Of a DNA stretch of 64,000 bases, positions 1-7,974 are shown in pieces (position 1 is the first letter of the stretch; every line of letters starts with the position of its first letter). A model generated the notes under the pieces. The model was not told the DNA's origin. It did not search any database and was given only the letters and a program-made list of their open reading frames with translations. The stretch lies in contig CP053031.1 of NCBI GenBank assembly GCA_021496505.1, positions 1,728,001 through 1,792,000 of the forward strand. Direction: 5' to 3'. Made by a program: the position numbers and the translations under genes. The stretch comes from Thermoleophilia bacterium SCSIO 60948. GTDB lineage: Bacteria > Actinomycetota > Thermoleophilia > Solirubrobacterales > 70-9.

Positions 1-1281
1 GAGCTCGATCAGCTTCGTCCGGTCACCGTCGGGCTCCGGCATTCGCGCCTCGATCTCCTCGATCAACACCGAGAGGTCGTGGTGGTCGCCGAGCAGGTCC
101 GAGAGCTCGTCGAGCTCGTCGACGGTCGCCGCGAGAACCCCCTCCCATGCGTCGCGGAGCAGGCGCAGGTGGTACCAGAGGTCCTTGACGCGCTTTCGCC
201 ACTCGTGGACGGCCTCGTCGTTCGACGGGTCGTGCTGGACCTCGGCGTAGCGGGCGCGGCCGCGGCCGTAGCTGCGCGCGAGTCCCTTCGAGACGGCCTT
301 CCAGCCCTCGGGCAGCTCCCAGCCCGAGATCTCGAGCCGACCGCGCTCGATCGCCTCGCGCGCCTCGTCGACCCGCTCGGCGAGGTGGGCATCGCCGGAA
401 TGCCGCGCACGCTCGGCCTCGAGACTCTCTCGGAGCCGGGCGACCGAGTCCGGCGACAGCGAACCTGCGTCCTCCTCGGCGACGATCAGGTCGAGGGTCG
501 CGATCTTGACCTCGGCATCGCGAGCCCCCGCGAGCTGGCGCGCGGCGTCGCGAAGCCGGGAGTTCTGCTCGCGATAGCGCTCCTTCCCGAGCCCGTCGCG
601 GACGAGTCGCAGGACCGACCGCGCCTTCTTGAGGTCCTTGCGCGTCTCATGAACGGCTTTCGCCCGCCTGGCTTCGTCGCCGTTCGACCCGCGCGCCGCC
701 CGCAGCTGTTCGAGCGCGTGCTCGGCCCGCCCGGCGGCGGCGCGGCGCGCGGCGGCATCGAGCGGCTCGTCGGAGCGGAATCGGTACTGGCGCGGGTCGG
801 ACTCCGACATCTCCGTCGCGGAAGGTAGCCCGTCGACGGCCAGCGATGCGTTCGACCAGCCGGGCTCGCCCGTGACCTCGTGCCTGAGCCAGTCCGGCGG
901 CTCGAAGGACGCGGCCTCGGCCTCGGATCCGAACTCGGCCTCCGCCGTGACGAGTCCGTCGAGATCGCCGGCGTAGACATCGACCTCGATCACCGGCTCG
1001 CGCCCGATCCGGTAGCGGCGCTTCTCGATCCTGCGCCCCTGCGTCAGCGCCCACAGGCTCTCGAAGCGCTCGCGGTCGATCTCGAGCTCCTCCTCGACCC
1101 GGCTCAGTCCGGCCTTGCTCTTGACGGTCATGAAGTAGGTCCCGCCGAGGTCGCGGACGCGAACCTCTGCCGCTCCCCCGGCCTCGGTCAGATACCCCTG
1201 GCGGACGTCGACGCCAGCGTCGGCTCGCGAAAGATCCGGGACGGCCTCCAAGACCCAGCGCCGCTCGATCTCCGATGCCAT
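1..1281 (-). CDS. CYTH-CHAD domain protein (C-terminus outside the window)
   Basis: The reading frame opens at ATG 1281 and runs off the left edge without a stop, giving 427 visible residues. The N-terminus begins MASEIERRW, the ExExK-like signature of CYTH (triphosphate tunnel metalloenzyme) domains. It continues with alternating acidic and basic strands (VRVRDL, TVKSKAGL, EEELEIDRERF, EVDVYAGDL) to about residue 155. From about 185 onward the protein is helical and rich in Arg and His with the CHAD pattern (VHETRKDLKKARSVLRL, later VHEWRKRVKDLWYHLR). CYTH domains bind or hydrolyse triphosphorylated or polyphosphate substrates, and CHAD helices bind inorganic polyphosphate, so a polyphosphate-related role is likely. 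The exact substrate cannot be read from the sequence. It is divergent from the acyl-CoA ligase. Confidence 0.9.
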   Translation of the reverse strand, partial: MASEIERRWVLEAVPDLSRADAGVDVRQGYLTEAGGAAEVRVRDLGGTYFMTVKSKAGLSRVEEELEIDRERFESLWALTQGRRIEKRRYRIGREPVIEVDVYAGDLDGLVTAEAEFGSEAEAASFEPPDWLRHEVTGEPGWSNASLAVDGLPSATEMSESDPRQYRFRSDEPLDAAARRAAAGRAEHALEQLRAARGSNGDEARRAKAVHETRKDLKKARSVLRLVRDGLGKERYREQNSRLRDAARQLAGARDAEVKIATLDLIVAEEDAGSLSPDSVARLRESLEAERARHSGDAHLAERVDEAREAIERGRLEISGWELPEGWKAVSKGLARSYGRGRARYAEVQHDPSNDEAVHEWRKRVKDLWYHLRLLRDAWEGVLAATVDELDELSDLLGDHHDLSVLIEEIEARMPEPDGDRTKLIEL

Positions 1282-1344
1282 CGCCGCCCAGCCTACGGAG
1301 CACTCGCGCCGCTTTGAAGTCGTGGTGCGGGGTAGGGCAAGAGT

Positions 1345-1360
1345 GCGGTCGTCAGACCGC
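1345..1360. promoter_or_regulatory. Inverted repeat in the acyl-CoA ligase leader
   Basis: GCGGTC-GTCA-GACCGC is a perfect 6-bp inverted repeat with a 4-nt centre, 22 bp before the ligase start and in the 101-bp divergent spacer with the CYTH-CHAD gene. It could be an operator for a TetR-type fatty-acid regulator or a small mRNA hairpin. No -10/-35 pair at good spacing was found here. Confidence 0.3.
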
Positions 1361-1382
1361 GGGGACACGACAGAGGAGAGAG

Positions 1383-2885
1383 ATGAACCTGGCCCTGAAC
1401 CTCAAGGAGTCGGCGGAGAAGCACGGCGATCGCGTCGCGATCAAGCTCGACGACACCGAGCTCAACTACGAGACGCTGGCCGGTGCCACGGCGAACGTCG
1501 CCGGACTGCTCGCCGAGAAGGGGGTCGAGGCCGGGGACCGGGTCGGGGTCATGCTGCCCAACGTCCCCTACTTCGCGGCGATCTATTACGGGATCCTGCG
1601 CCGCGGAGGCGTCGTCGTGCCGATGAATCCGCTGCTCAAGGGCCGGGAGGTCAAGTTCTACCTCGAGGACTCGGGCGCGAAGGTCCTGTTCGCCTGGCAC
1701 GGCTTCGAGGAGGCTGCCGTGGACGGCAGCGAGCAGGCCGGCGCGGAGTGCATCCTGGTCGAGCCCGGCGAGTTCGAGAAGATCGTCGGCGCCGCGGACC
1801 CGATCGACGAGTGGGCCGAGCGCGACGGCGACGACACCGCGGTGATCCTCTACACCTCCGGCACGACCGGCACGCCGAAGGGCGCCGAGCTGACCCACGA
1901 CAACCTCGCCACGAACGCGATCAAGGGCTCGCGCGAGCTGATCGGGATCACCGAGGAGGATCGGGTCCTCGGCGCGCTGCCGCTGTTTCACTCCTTCGGC
2001 CAGACGTGCTCGCTCAATGGCGCGGTCGCGAGCGGAGCGATGCTGTCGCTGATCCCGCGCTTCGACCCCGACAAGGCGCTCGAGATCCTCGAGCGCGACG
2101 AGATCACGATCTTCGGCGGCGTGCCGACGATGTACAACGCGATGCTCCACTCCTCGAAGGCCGACGACGTCGACACCTCGAAGCTGCGGATCTGCATCTC
2201 GGGCGGCTCGGCGATGCCCGGCGAGGTGATGAACGCGTTCGACGAGAAGTTCGGCTGCAAGATCCTCGAGGGCTACGGCCTCTCTGAGACATCGCCGGTC
2301 GCCTCCTTCTCCCACCCCGACGAGGAGCGCAAGGTCGGCTCGATCGGCAGGCCGATCGACGGCGTCGAGATGAAGTGCGTCGACGACGACGGCAACGAGG
2401 TCGAGCAGGGCGAGACCGGCGAGATCGTCATCAAGGGCCACAACGTCATGAAGGGCTACTGGGAGCGCGAGGACGCGACCGAGGAGGTCATGAACGACGG
2501 CTGGTTCCACTCCGGCGACATGGGGATGGTCGATGAGGACGGCTACTTCTTCATCGTCGACCGCAAGAAGGACCTGATCATCCGCGGCGGCTACAACGTC
2601 TATCCGCGCGAGATCGAGGAACTGCTCTACGAGCACCCGGCGATCGAGGAAGCCGCGGTCATCGGCGTCCACGACGACTCACTCGGTGAGGAGATCGCGG
2701 CCGCCGTCGTGATCAAGCAGGGCGAGTCGGCCTCCGAGGACGAGATCCGCGACCACGTCAAGGAGCAGGTCGCCGCCTACAAGTACCCGCGCCACGTCTA
2801 CCTGATGGACGAGCTCCCGAAGGGCCCGACGGGGAAGATCCTCAAGCGGGAGATCGAGGTCCCGGATCGCGCCGAAGCGTCCTGA
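1383..2885 (+). CDS. Long-chain fatty-acid--CoA ligase (acyl-adenylate-forming enzyme)
   Basis: A 500-residue ANL-superfamily enzyme that activates a carboxylic acid, probably a fatty acid, with ATP to an acyl-AMP and then to an acyl-CoA. The P-loop signature YTSGTTGTPKG lies at residues 157-167. The adenine-binding motif EGYGLSETSP is near 295, the A8-region hinge KDLIIRGGYNVYPREIEE near 395-412, and the C-terminal catalytic lysine in PTGKILKRE. The length fits the short FadD form. ATG 1383 was chosen because a GAGGAG ribosome-binding site lies about 6 nt upstream and the family N-terminus begins there. An upstream in-frame extension to 1275 lacks family features. Chain-length preference cannot be read from sequence. 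Confidence 0.93.
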   Translation: MNLALNLKESAEKHGDRVAIKLDDTELNYETLAGATANVAGLLAEKGVEAGDRVGVMLPNVPYFAAIYYGILRRGGVVVPMNPLLKGREVKFYLEDSGAKVLFAWHGFEEAAVDGSEQAGAECILVEPGEFEKIVGAADPIDEWAERDGDDTAVILYTSGTTGTPKGAELTHDNLATNAIKGSRELIGITEEDRVLGALPLFHSFGQTCSLNGAVASGAMLSLIPRFDPDKALEILERDEITIFGGVPTMYNAMLHSSKADDVDTSKLRICISGGSAMPGEVMNAFDEKFGCKILEGYGLSETSPVASFSHPDEERKVGSIGRPIDGVEMKCVDDDGNEVEQGETGEIVIKGHNVMKGYWEREDATEEVMNDGWFHSGDMGMVDEDGYFFIVDRKKDLIIRGGYNVYPREIEELLYEHPAIEEAAVIGVHDDSLGEEIAAAVVIKQGESASEDEIRDHVKEQVAAYKYPRHVYLMDELPKGPTGKILKREIEVPDRAEAS

Positions 2886-3729
2886 GGCCGTCGACGCCGC
2901 CGACCCGCCCCCAGGCGAACGTCGAGATACACAGAAACGCGCCGACCAGCGCGGCGAGGCTCGATAACCAGACGAGCAGCGCGGTGGCGGCCCGCCAGAC
3001 AGCATCGATCGCGTCGTCGGCCTCGGCCGGCGGCGCGATCGCTACGTCGAGGGCGATCGGGCCGGCGAAGCGGACGATGAAGCCGAAGAGGGCGATCACG
3101 AGTAGCGATACGCCGATCCGGAAGCCGATCCGTCGGCGCGAGCCGCCGGCGATCAGAACCGCCAGCAGGTAGAGCCCGAGCGTGACCGCGAGCAGGATCA
3201 CCGGGACGATGCGCGCAGTGTCGACCGCCGTCTGGATCTCGTCGACCCGGTCGGTCGGGATCACCTGGAAGCTGACAGTGCCGGAGCCGAGCCCGAAGTC
3301 CGGGACGCCGAGCGCGTCCGTGGCCTGGGCCTGAAGCGCCGCGAGGTCCAGGCGCACGCCGCCGTCGCCGATCGACTCCGTGGATTGGCGCTCGTCGACG
3401 AGCGCGATCAGGGTGGAATGCGCGATGCGGTTGGCCTCGGTCCAGGCGGTGACCGCCTGCTCGGTGTCGAGCAGATCCTCGATCTGCGAGCGAGCCTGTT
3501 CGCTCGTGACGCCGCCCGCGGCGAGCGCTCCCTGGCGATCGAGCTCGTCGGCGAGGTAGTCGGCGACCGCGGCCTGCACCTCCTCGGACTCGATCACGCG
3601 CTCGCTCGTCTCCGCCCACTCGTCCGTGTCGAAGACCTGGACTCCCGCCCACAGGGTGATCAGGGCGACGATCCCACTTAGCGTCGCGAGCACGATCAGG
3701 AGGGTCGCTATGCGGCGGCGCGTGCTCAC
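2842..3729 (-). CDS. Four-helix membrane protein with large extracytoplasmic loop
   Basis: A 295-residue protein if started at GTG 3729, just before the basic stretch STRRR and the first hydrophobic segment (IATLLIVLATLSGIVALIT). A loop of about 130 polar residues follows, then three hydrophobic segments near the C-terminus (VPVILLAVTLGLYLLAVLI, FRIGVSLLVIALFGFIV, ATALLVWLSSLAALVGAF). This is the layout of actinobacterial integral membrane proteins of unknown function with an extracellular helical domain. Its 3' end overlaps the end of the convergent acyl-CoA ligase by 44 bp, so the two mRNAs are antisense there. The start is uncertain because no strong ribosome-binding site is visible. No function is assigned. 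Confidence 0.75.
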   Translation of the reverse strand: MSTRRRIATLLIVLATLSGIVALITLWAGVQVFDTDEWAETSERVIESEEVQAAVADYLADELDRQGALAAGGVTSEQARSQIEDLLDTEQAVTAWTEANRIAHSTLIALVDERQSTESIGDGGVRLDLAALQAQATDALGVPDFGLGSGTVSFQVIPTDRVDEIQTAVDTARIVPVILLAVTLGLYLLAVLIAGGSRRRIGFRIGVSLLVIALFGFIVRFAGPIALDVAIAPPAEADDAIDAVWRAATALLVWLSSLAALVGAFLCISTFAWGRVGGVDGLRTLRRDPGPRSPA

Positions 3730-3811
3730 GATCCGGGCAGCATGGCTGATCGCGGCGCGCGACGGTGGCCGCGAGTTTCCGCGTCGTGGTGTGGGTAGTC
3801 GATCAGGAGGA

Positions 3812-3829
3812 CCGGTTGCCCGCAACCGG
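3812..3829. promoter_or_regulatory. 18-bp inverted repeat upstream of the catalase
   Basis: CCGGTTGC-CC-GCAACCGG has perfect 8-bp arms around a 2-bp centre, 55 bp before the catalase start codon. Its size and symmetry fit an operator for a dimeric repressor. It could also form a leader hairpin if transcription begins upstream. No catalase regulator is encoded next to it. Confidence 0.45.
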
Positions 3830-3884
3830 CCGGTCCCTGCACAGATCACCAGCGGCTCGCCACTGCGGCGAGGGAGGAATCGAG

Positions 3885-5411
3885 ATGGCTGAGAACGAGC
3901 GCCCGCGGACGACCACCGACTCGGGCATCCCCGCGGCGAGCGACGAGTTCTCGCTGACCGTCGGCGAGCAGGGACCGACGGTCCTGCACGACCACTACGT
4001 CGTGCAGAAGATGCAGCACTTCAACCGTGAACGGGTGCCCGAGCGCGTCGTCCACGCGAAGGGCGCGGGCGCTCACGGCGTCTTCGAGGTGACGAACGAC
4101 ATCACCGAGTACTCGAGCGCCAAGGTCTTCTCCGAGGTCGGCAAGAAGACCGAGATGTTCGCTCGCTTCTCGACCGTCGCCGGCGAGCAGGGATTCCCCG
4201 ACACGGTGCGCGACCCGCGCGGCTTCGCGCTGAAGTTCTATACGGAGGACGGCAACTGGGACCTGGTCGGCAACAACACGCCGGTCTTCTTCGTCCGAGA
4301 CGCCTCGAAGTTCCAGGACTTCATCCACTCACAGAAGCGGCTGCCGGACACGGGCATGCGCTCGAACGAGATGCAGTGGGACTTCTGGACGCTTTCGCCC
4401 GAGTCGGCACATCAGGTGACGATCCTGATGTCCGATCGCGGCACGCCGCGGACGTATCGGCACATGCACGGGTTCGGAAGCCACACGTTCTCGATGCGAA
4501 ACGCCGGAGGCGAGAAGTTCTGGGTCAAGTTCCACCTCCGCAGCGATCAGGGGATCGAGAACTTCACCGACGCGGAGGCGGCCGAGAAGGCGGCCGAGGA
4601 CTTCGACTTCCATCGCCGTGACCTGCGCGAGGCGATCGACTCGGGCAACCACCCGAGCTGGACAATGTCGATCCAGGCGATGCCCTTCGCCGAGGCCGAG
4701 AACTACCGGATCAACCCGTTCGACCTGACCAAGGTCTGGCCGAAGTCGGACTACCCGCTGATCGAGGTCGGGCGGATGACGCTCAACCGGAACCCGGAGA
4801 ACTTCTTCGCCGAGACCGAGCAGTCGGCGTTCTCGCCCGCGAACCTGCCGCCGGGGATCGGCCTCAGCCCCGACAAGATGCTGATGGGTCGCATCTTCTC
4901 CTACCACGACACGCACCTGCACCGGATCGGCGCCAACTACGAGCAGCTGCCGATCAACCGGCCGACATCCGAGGTGAACTCCTACAACCGCGACGGGCAC
5001 ATGGCGTACGCGAACCCCGGCGACAAGCCGGTCTATGCGCCGAACACCCGGGGCGGCCCGAAGGCGGATCCCGATGGCGCCGCCGACATCACCTGGTCGG
5101 TCGCCTCGTCCGAGGTCGGCCGCTACGCCAACGCGAAGCACCCCGAGGACGACGACTTCAGCCAGGCCGGGACCCTCGTCCGCGACGTCATGGACGACAC
5201 CGACCGCGAGCACCTGGTCGACAACATCGTCGGGCACGCGTCGGCCGACGAGGTCTCGGGTCCGATGAAGGAGCGCGTCGTCGCCTATTGGGCGTCGGTC
5301 GACGAGAACCTGGGAGCGCGAGTCGCGGCAGGGCTCGGAGTCTCGAACGGGGACGGCCCCGTCCCGCAGGGCGCGGCCGACCTCGTCGCTGAGCACGCGA
5401 ATCGCGCCTGA
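3885..5411 (+). CDS. katA: Monofunctional haem catalase
   Basis: A 508-residue small-subunit catalase that dismutates hydrogen peroxide to water and oxygen. Landmarks are the distal catalytic histidine in RVVHAKG (His57), the substrate-channel motif ARFSTVAGEQGFPDTVRDPRG, catalytic Asn130 in LVGNNTPVFF, and the proximal haem tyrosine in GRIFSYHDTHLHRIG (Tyr340). The length matches clade 3 enzymes of about 480-510 residues. The start is fixed by GGGAGGAA about 7 nt upstream of ATG 3885. There is no signal peptide, so it is cytoplasmic. It is monocistronic, bounded downstream by a hairpin shared with the convergent metal-binding lipoprotein gene. A second peroxide-removing enzyme, KatG, is encoded 46 kb away. 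Confidence 0.97.
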   Translation: MAENERPRTTTDSGIPAASDEFSLTVGEQGPTVLHDHYVVQKMQHFNRERVPERVVHAKGAGAHGVFEVTNDITEYSSAKVFSEVGKKTEMFARFSTVAGEQGFPDTVRDPRGFALKFYTEDGNWDLVGNNTPVFFVRDASKFQDFIHSQKRLPDTGMRSNEMQWDFWTLSPESAHQVTILMSDRGTPRTYRHMHGFGSHTFSMRNAGGEKFWVKFHLRSDQGIENFTDAEAAEKAAEDFDFHRRDLREAIDSGNHPSWTMSIQAMPFAEAENYRINPFDLTKVWPKSDYPLIEVGRMTLNRNPENFFAETEQSAFSPANLPPGIGLSPDKMLMGRIFSYHDTHLHRIGANYEQLPINRPTSEVNSYNRDGHMAYANPGDKPVYAPNTRGGPKADPDGAADITWSVASSEVGRYANAKHPEDDDFSQAGTLVRDVMDDTDREHLVDNIVGHASADEVSGPMKERVVAYWASVDENLGARVAAGLGVSNGDGPVPQGAADLVAEHANRA

Positions 5412-5430
5412 GCGCAGTCCCACCACCTCT

Positions 5431-5461
5431 GCCCGCGAGCCGCAGCGGATGGCTCGCGGGC
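5431..5461. terminator. Bidirectional terminator hairpin
   Basis: A perfect 11-bp stem (GCCCGCGAGCC, 9-nt loop, GGCTCGCGGGC) lies between the 3' ends of the catalase gene and the convergent solute-binding protein gene. There is no U-tract on either strand, as is common in high-GC actinobacteria. Confidence 0.75.
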
Positions 5462-5495
5462 CCGTACGGCGGCGGCGGTCACCGCCGCGGTTGGC

Positions 5496-6518
5496 CTACC
5501 TCTCGGCCGGAAGATCGCAGGTGACCGAGCCGGCGCTGAACCCGTCGACGATCGTCCGCGCGTTCGAGGCGATCATCCCGAGATAGGAGTCGCCGTCGGA
5601 GCCTTCGGGTCCGAGGGTGTCGGCGTAGAGCTCGCCGCCGACCTCGGCGCCTGATTCCTCGGCCACCGCCTGCTCGAGCTTGGCGCTGACGCCGAGCTCG
5701 GGAAAGACCGCGTTGACGTCCTCCGTCCGGATCAGTTCGACGAGCTCGGCGGTCTCGCCGGCCGACGGCTGCGCCTGCGTCGTCAGCGCCGGGATCGTCG
5801 ACCCGACGACTTCGATGTCGTAGCGATCGGCGAAGTAGCCGAGCGCGTCGTGGCTCGTGACCAGCTTGCGCTCGGCCGCGGGGACCTCGTCCATGCAGGC
5901 CTCGACGGCCGAGTCCAGCTTCTCGATCCGCTCGATGTAGGCATCGGCGTTGGCCTCGTAGTCGGCGCGTCCGTCCGGGTCCGCCTCGATCAGCGCACCG
6001 CGGATCGCCTCCACCGCGGCGACGGTGTTCCGGGGGTCCTGCCACCAGTGCGGGTCGACCTCGTCCTCGGCGTGCTCGTAGTCCGAGTGGTCTGCCCCCG
6101 AACGCTCGTCCTCCCCCTCCTCGTGCTCGTGTCCGCCCTCGATCGTCGACACGGAGTCGATCAGCTCGACCTCGGGCGCGTCGGACCCCGAGCTCTCGGT
6201 CAGCTCGCCCAGCCACAGGTCGACCTCGCCCCCCGACCCCAGGATCAGGTTCGCCGATCCGAGCGCGACCGCATCGCTCGGTTGCGGCTCGTAGTCGTGC
6301 GGGTCCGCGTTCGCGGGCAGGATCGTCTCGACCGATGCCCGATCACCGGCAACGTTCCGAGCCAGGTCGCCGACGACGGTCGTCGACGCGACCACCCGAG
6401 TGCCCGACTCTCCCCCATCCCCCTCAGCCGAAGCCCCACACCCGGCAGCCACCGCCACCACAGCCACGGCGACCACCACGGATCCGAAACGACGACGGAA
6501 CGACGACCAAAGAATCAC
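5496..6518 (-). CDS. Zinc/manganese ABC transporter substrate-binding lipoprotein (ZnuA-like)
   Basis: A 340-residue cluster A-I metal-binding protein. The first 27 residues form a lipoprotein signal (arginine-rich start, hydrophobic run, lipobox VAAGC, lipidated Cys27). Predicted metal ligands are the histidine of NADPHDYEP, the histidine of DPHWWQDP, the histidine of TSHDALGYF and the acidic residue of YADTLGPEG. Between the first two lies a flexible His/Asp/Glu-rich loop (GGHEHEEGEDE, HSDYEHAEDE) typical of zinc rather than manganese binders. A Zur-like operator sits just before the start codon, which supports zinc. No permease or ATPase genes (ZnuB/ZnuC) are adjacent, so the rest of the transporter must be encoded elsewhere. 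Confidence 0.92.
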   Translation of the reverse strand: MILWSSFRRRFGSVVVAVAVVAVAAGCGASAEGDGGESGTRVVASTTVVGDLARNVAGDRASVETILPANADPHDYEPQPSDAVALGSANLILGSGGEVDLWLGELTESSGSDAPEVELIDSVSTIEGGHEHEEGEDERSGADHSDYEHAEDEVDPHWWQDPRNTVAAVEAIRGALIEADPDGRADYEANADAYIERIEKLDSAVEACMDEVPAAERKLVTSHDALGYFADRYDIEVVGSTIPALTTQAQPSAGETAELVELIRTEDVNAVFPELGVSAKLEQAVAEESGAEVGGELYADTLGPEGSDGDSYLGMIASNARTIVDGFSAGSVTCDLPAER

Positions 6519-6539
6519 CGCCGGCAGGCTAGCAACTCC

Positions 6540-6554
6540 TGAGAACGCTTCTCA
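6540..6554. promoter_or_regulatory. Zur-like operator
   Basis: TGAGAACGCTTCTCA has perfect 6-bp arms (TGAGAA/TTCTCA) around a 3-bp centre. It lies 22 bp upstream of the ZnuA-like start codon. The pattern follows the 15-bp actinobacterial Zur consensus (TGAAAATGATTTTCA) at most symmetric positions. Zinc-dependent repression of the binding-protein gene is the natural reading. Confidence 0.6.
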
Positions 6555-6703
6555 GTTTCCCTCCCGCCACAGTTCCGCCTCACCGAACGGAGCCGAAAAT
6601 CAAGCCAATCGCGGGAAGCAGGGAGGGAAGTGTGCACCGCACACGACCGACCGATGACCGCGAGTGGCGCCGATTTGCAGGCTCCGCCCCGGCGGACGAC
6701 CGA

Positions 6704-6729
6704 CCGGGAAGCCCTCAAGGGCTTCCCGG
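6704..6729 (-). terminator. Terminator of the pil/aro/mltG cluster
   Basis: CCGGGAAGCCC-TCAA-GGGCTTCCCGG is a perfect 11-bp stem with a 4-nt loop that directly abuts the pilC stop codon at 6730-6732. It closes the long minus-strand cluster. It has no U-tract. Confidence 0.75.
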
Positions 6730-7965
6730 CTAGCGGATGTTTTCGTAGAGGGAGAAGATCGGCAGGTACATCGAGATCACGATGAAACCGACGATCGAAC
6801 CGACGACGACGATCATCACGGGCTCGAGCAGCGACGTGAGCGCCTTGACCTTCGCGTCGACCTCGGCGTCGTAAAAGTCGGCGACCTTGCCGAGCATCGT
6901 CTCGAGCTGACCGGAGTCCTCACCGACCGAGACCATGTGCGCGACCATCGCCGGGAAGATCGGGTTGTCGGCGAGCGGCTTGGAGATCGAGCCTCCGCGC
7001 TTGACCGACGCGTAGACGTCGTCCATCGCCTCCTCGACCGCCGCGTTGCCGGCCGTCTGCCCGGAGATCTGGATCGCCTGGAGGATCGGGACTCCCGAGG
7101 CCACGGTGCCAGAGAACGTCCGCGACCAGCGGGCGAGGGCGACCTTCTGGACGATGTCGCCGATGTGCGCGGGCAGCTTGAGCTTGAACCGATCCCACGT
7201 CGAGCGGCCTCGGTCCGTCTTCTTCCAGCGCATGAAGAGATAGGTCCCGATCAGGACCAGTGGCAGGATGACGTACCACTTGCCCGTCGCCAGCTCGGAG
7301 ACCGTCACGGTGATCTGGGTCGGCAGCGGCAGGCTCGCGTCCATGCCCTCCTGCTCGGCCGCCATCTCCTCGAAGATCCCGACGAAGACGGGGACGACGA
7401 AGGCGACGACCGCGAACATCACGAGCAGCGCGACCGTGAAGACGACGGCCGGATACATCATCGCCGACTTGACCTGGCGCTTCAGCGCATCGAGCTTCTC
7501 GAGCTGGAAGGCGACGCGGTCGAGCGAGTCCTCGAGTCGGCCGGCGCCCTCGCCGGCGCGGACCATCGAGCGGTAGAGCGGATCGAAGACCCCCGGCTGG
7601 GACTCCATCGCCTGGGCGACCGAGCTACCGGACTCAACGTCCTGTCGCAGCGCGACGATCGCCTTCTTGAGCATCTCGTCCTGCGTCTGCTCCTCGAGCG
7701 TGTAGAGCGAGCGCAGCATCGGCATGCCCGACGCGATCAGCGTCGCGAACTGGCGCGAGAAGACCGACAGCTCGCGCAGCTTGACCGACTTGAAGCGCTG
7801 CGTGAGCGACTCGAGCTTGAACGCCTCGCGCTTTTCGGAGACGTCGAGGACGATCAGCCCGCGCTGGCGCAGCTGCTCGGCCACCTGGGCCTTGGAGTTC
7901 GCCTCGACCTCGCCCTTGGCGGGGACGCCGGCGACGTCGACTGCTGAGAAGGCGAAGTTCGCCAT
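6730..7965 (-). CDS. pilC: Type IV pilus inner-membrane platform protein PilC (GspF family)
   Basis: A 411-residue type II secretion/type IV pilus F-domain protein. Two homologous cytoplasmic T2SSF domains are visible: residues about 70-190 beginning LSVFSRQFATLIASGMPMLRSL, and about 270-390 beginning ARWSRTFSGTVASGVPILQAI. They are separated by hydrophobic segments (FTVALLVMFAVVAFVVPVFV; WYVILPLVLIGTYLFM), and a third membrane segment lies near the C-terminus (PVMIVVVGSIVGFIVISMYL). PilC is the membrane base on which the PilB and PilT motors act. The gene is 9 bp downstream of pilT and ends at a terminator hairpin. The N-terminus (MANFAFSAVDVAGVPAKGEVEA) is the usual PilC start. Confidence 0.95.
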   Translation of the reverse strand: MANFAFSAVDVAGVPAKGEVEANSKAQVAEQLRQRGLIVLDVSEKREAFKLESLTQRFKSVKLRELSVFSRQFATLIASGMPMLRSLYTLEEQTQDEMLKKAIVALRQDVESGSSVAQAMESQPGVFDPLYRSMVRAGEGAGRLEDSLDRVAFQLEKLDALKRQVKSAMMYPAVVFTVALLVMFAVVAFVVPVFVGIFEEMAAEQEGMDASLPLPTQITVTVSELATGKWYVILPLVLIGTYLFMRWKKTDRGRSTWDRFKLKLPAHIGDIVQKVALARWSRTFSGTVASGVPILQAIQISGQTAGNAAVEEAMDDVYASVKRGGSISKPLADNPIFPAMVAHMVSVGEDSGQLETMLGKVADFYDAEVDAKVKALTSLLEPVMIVVVGSIVGFIVISMYLPIFSLYENIR

Positions 7966-7974
7966 CGGCTCGGA

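Noticed and set aside
5472-5488. GCGGCGGT/ACCGCCGC dyad after the catalase terminator
   Set aside because: The arms are only one base apart, so a stable hairpin is unlikely; it is probably a by-product of GGC repeats.
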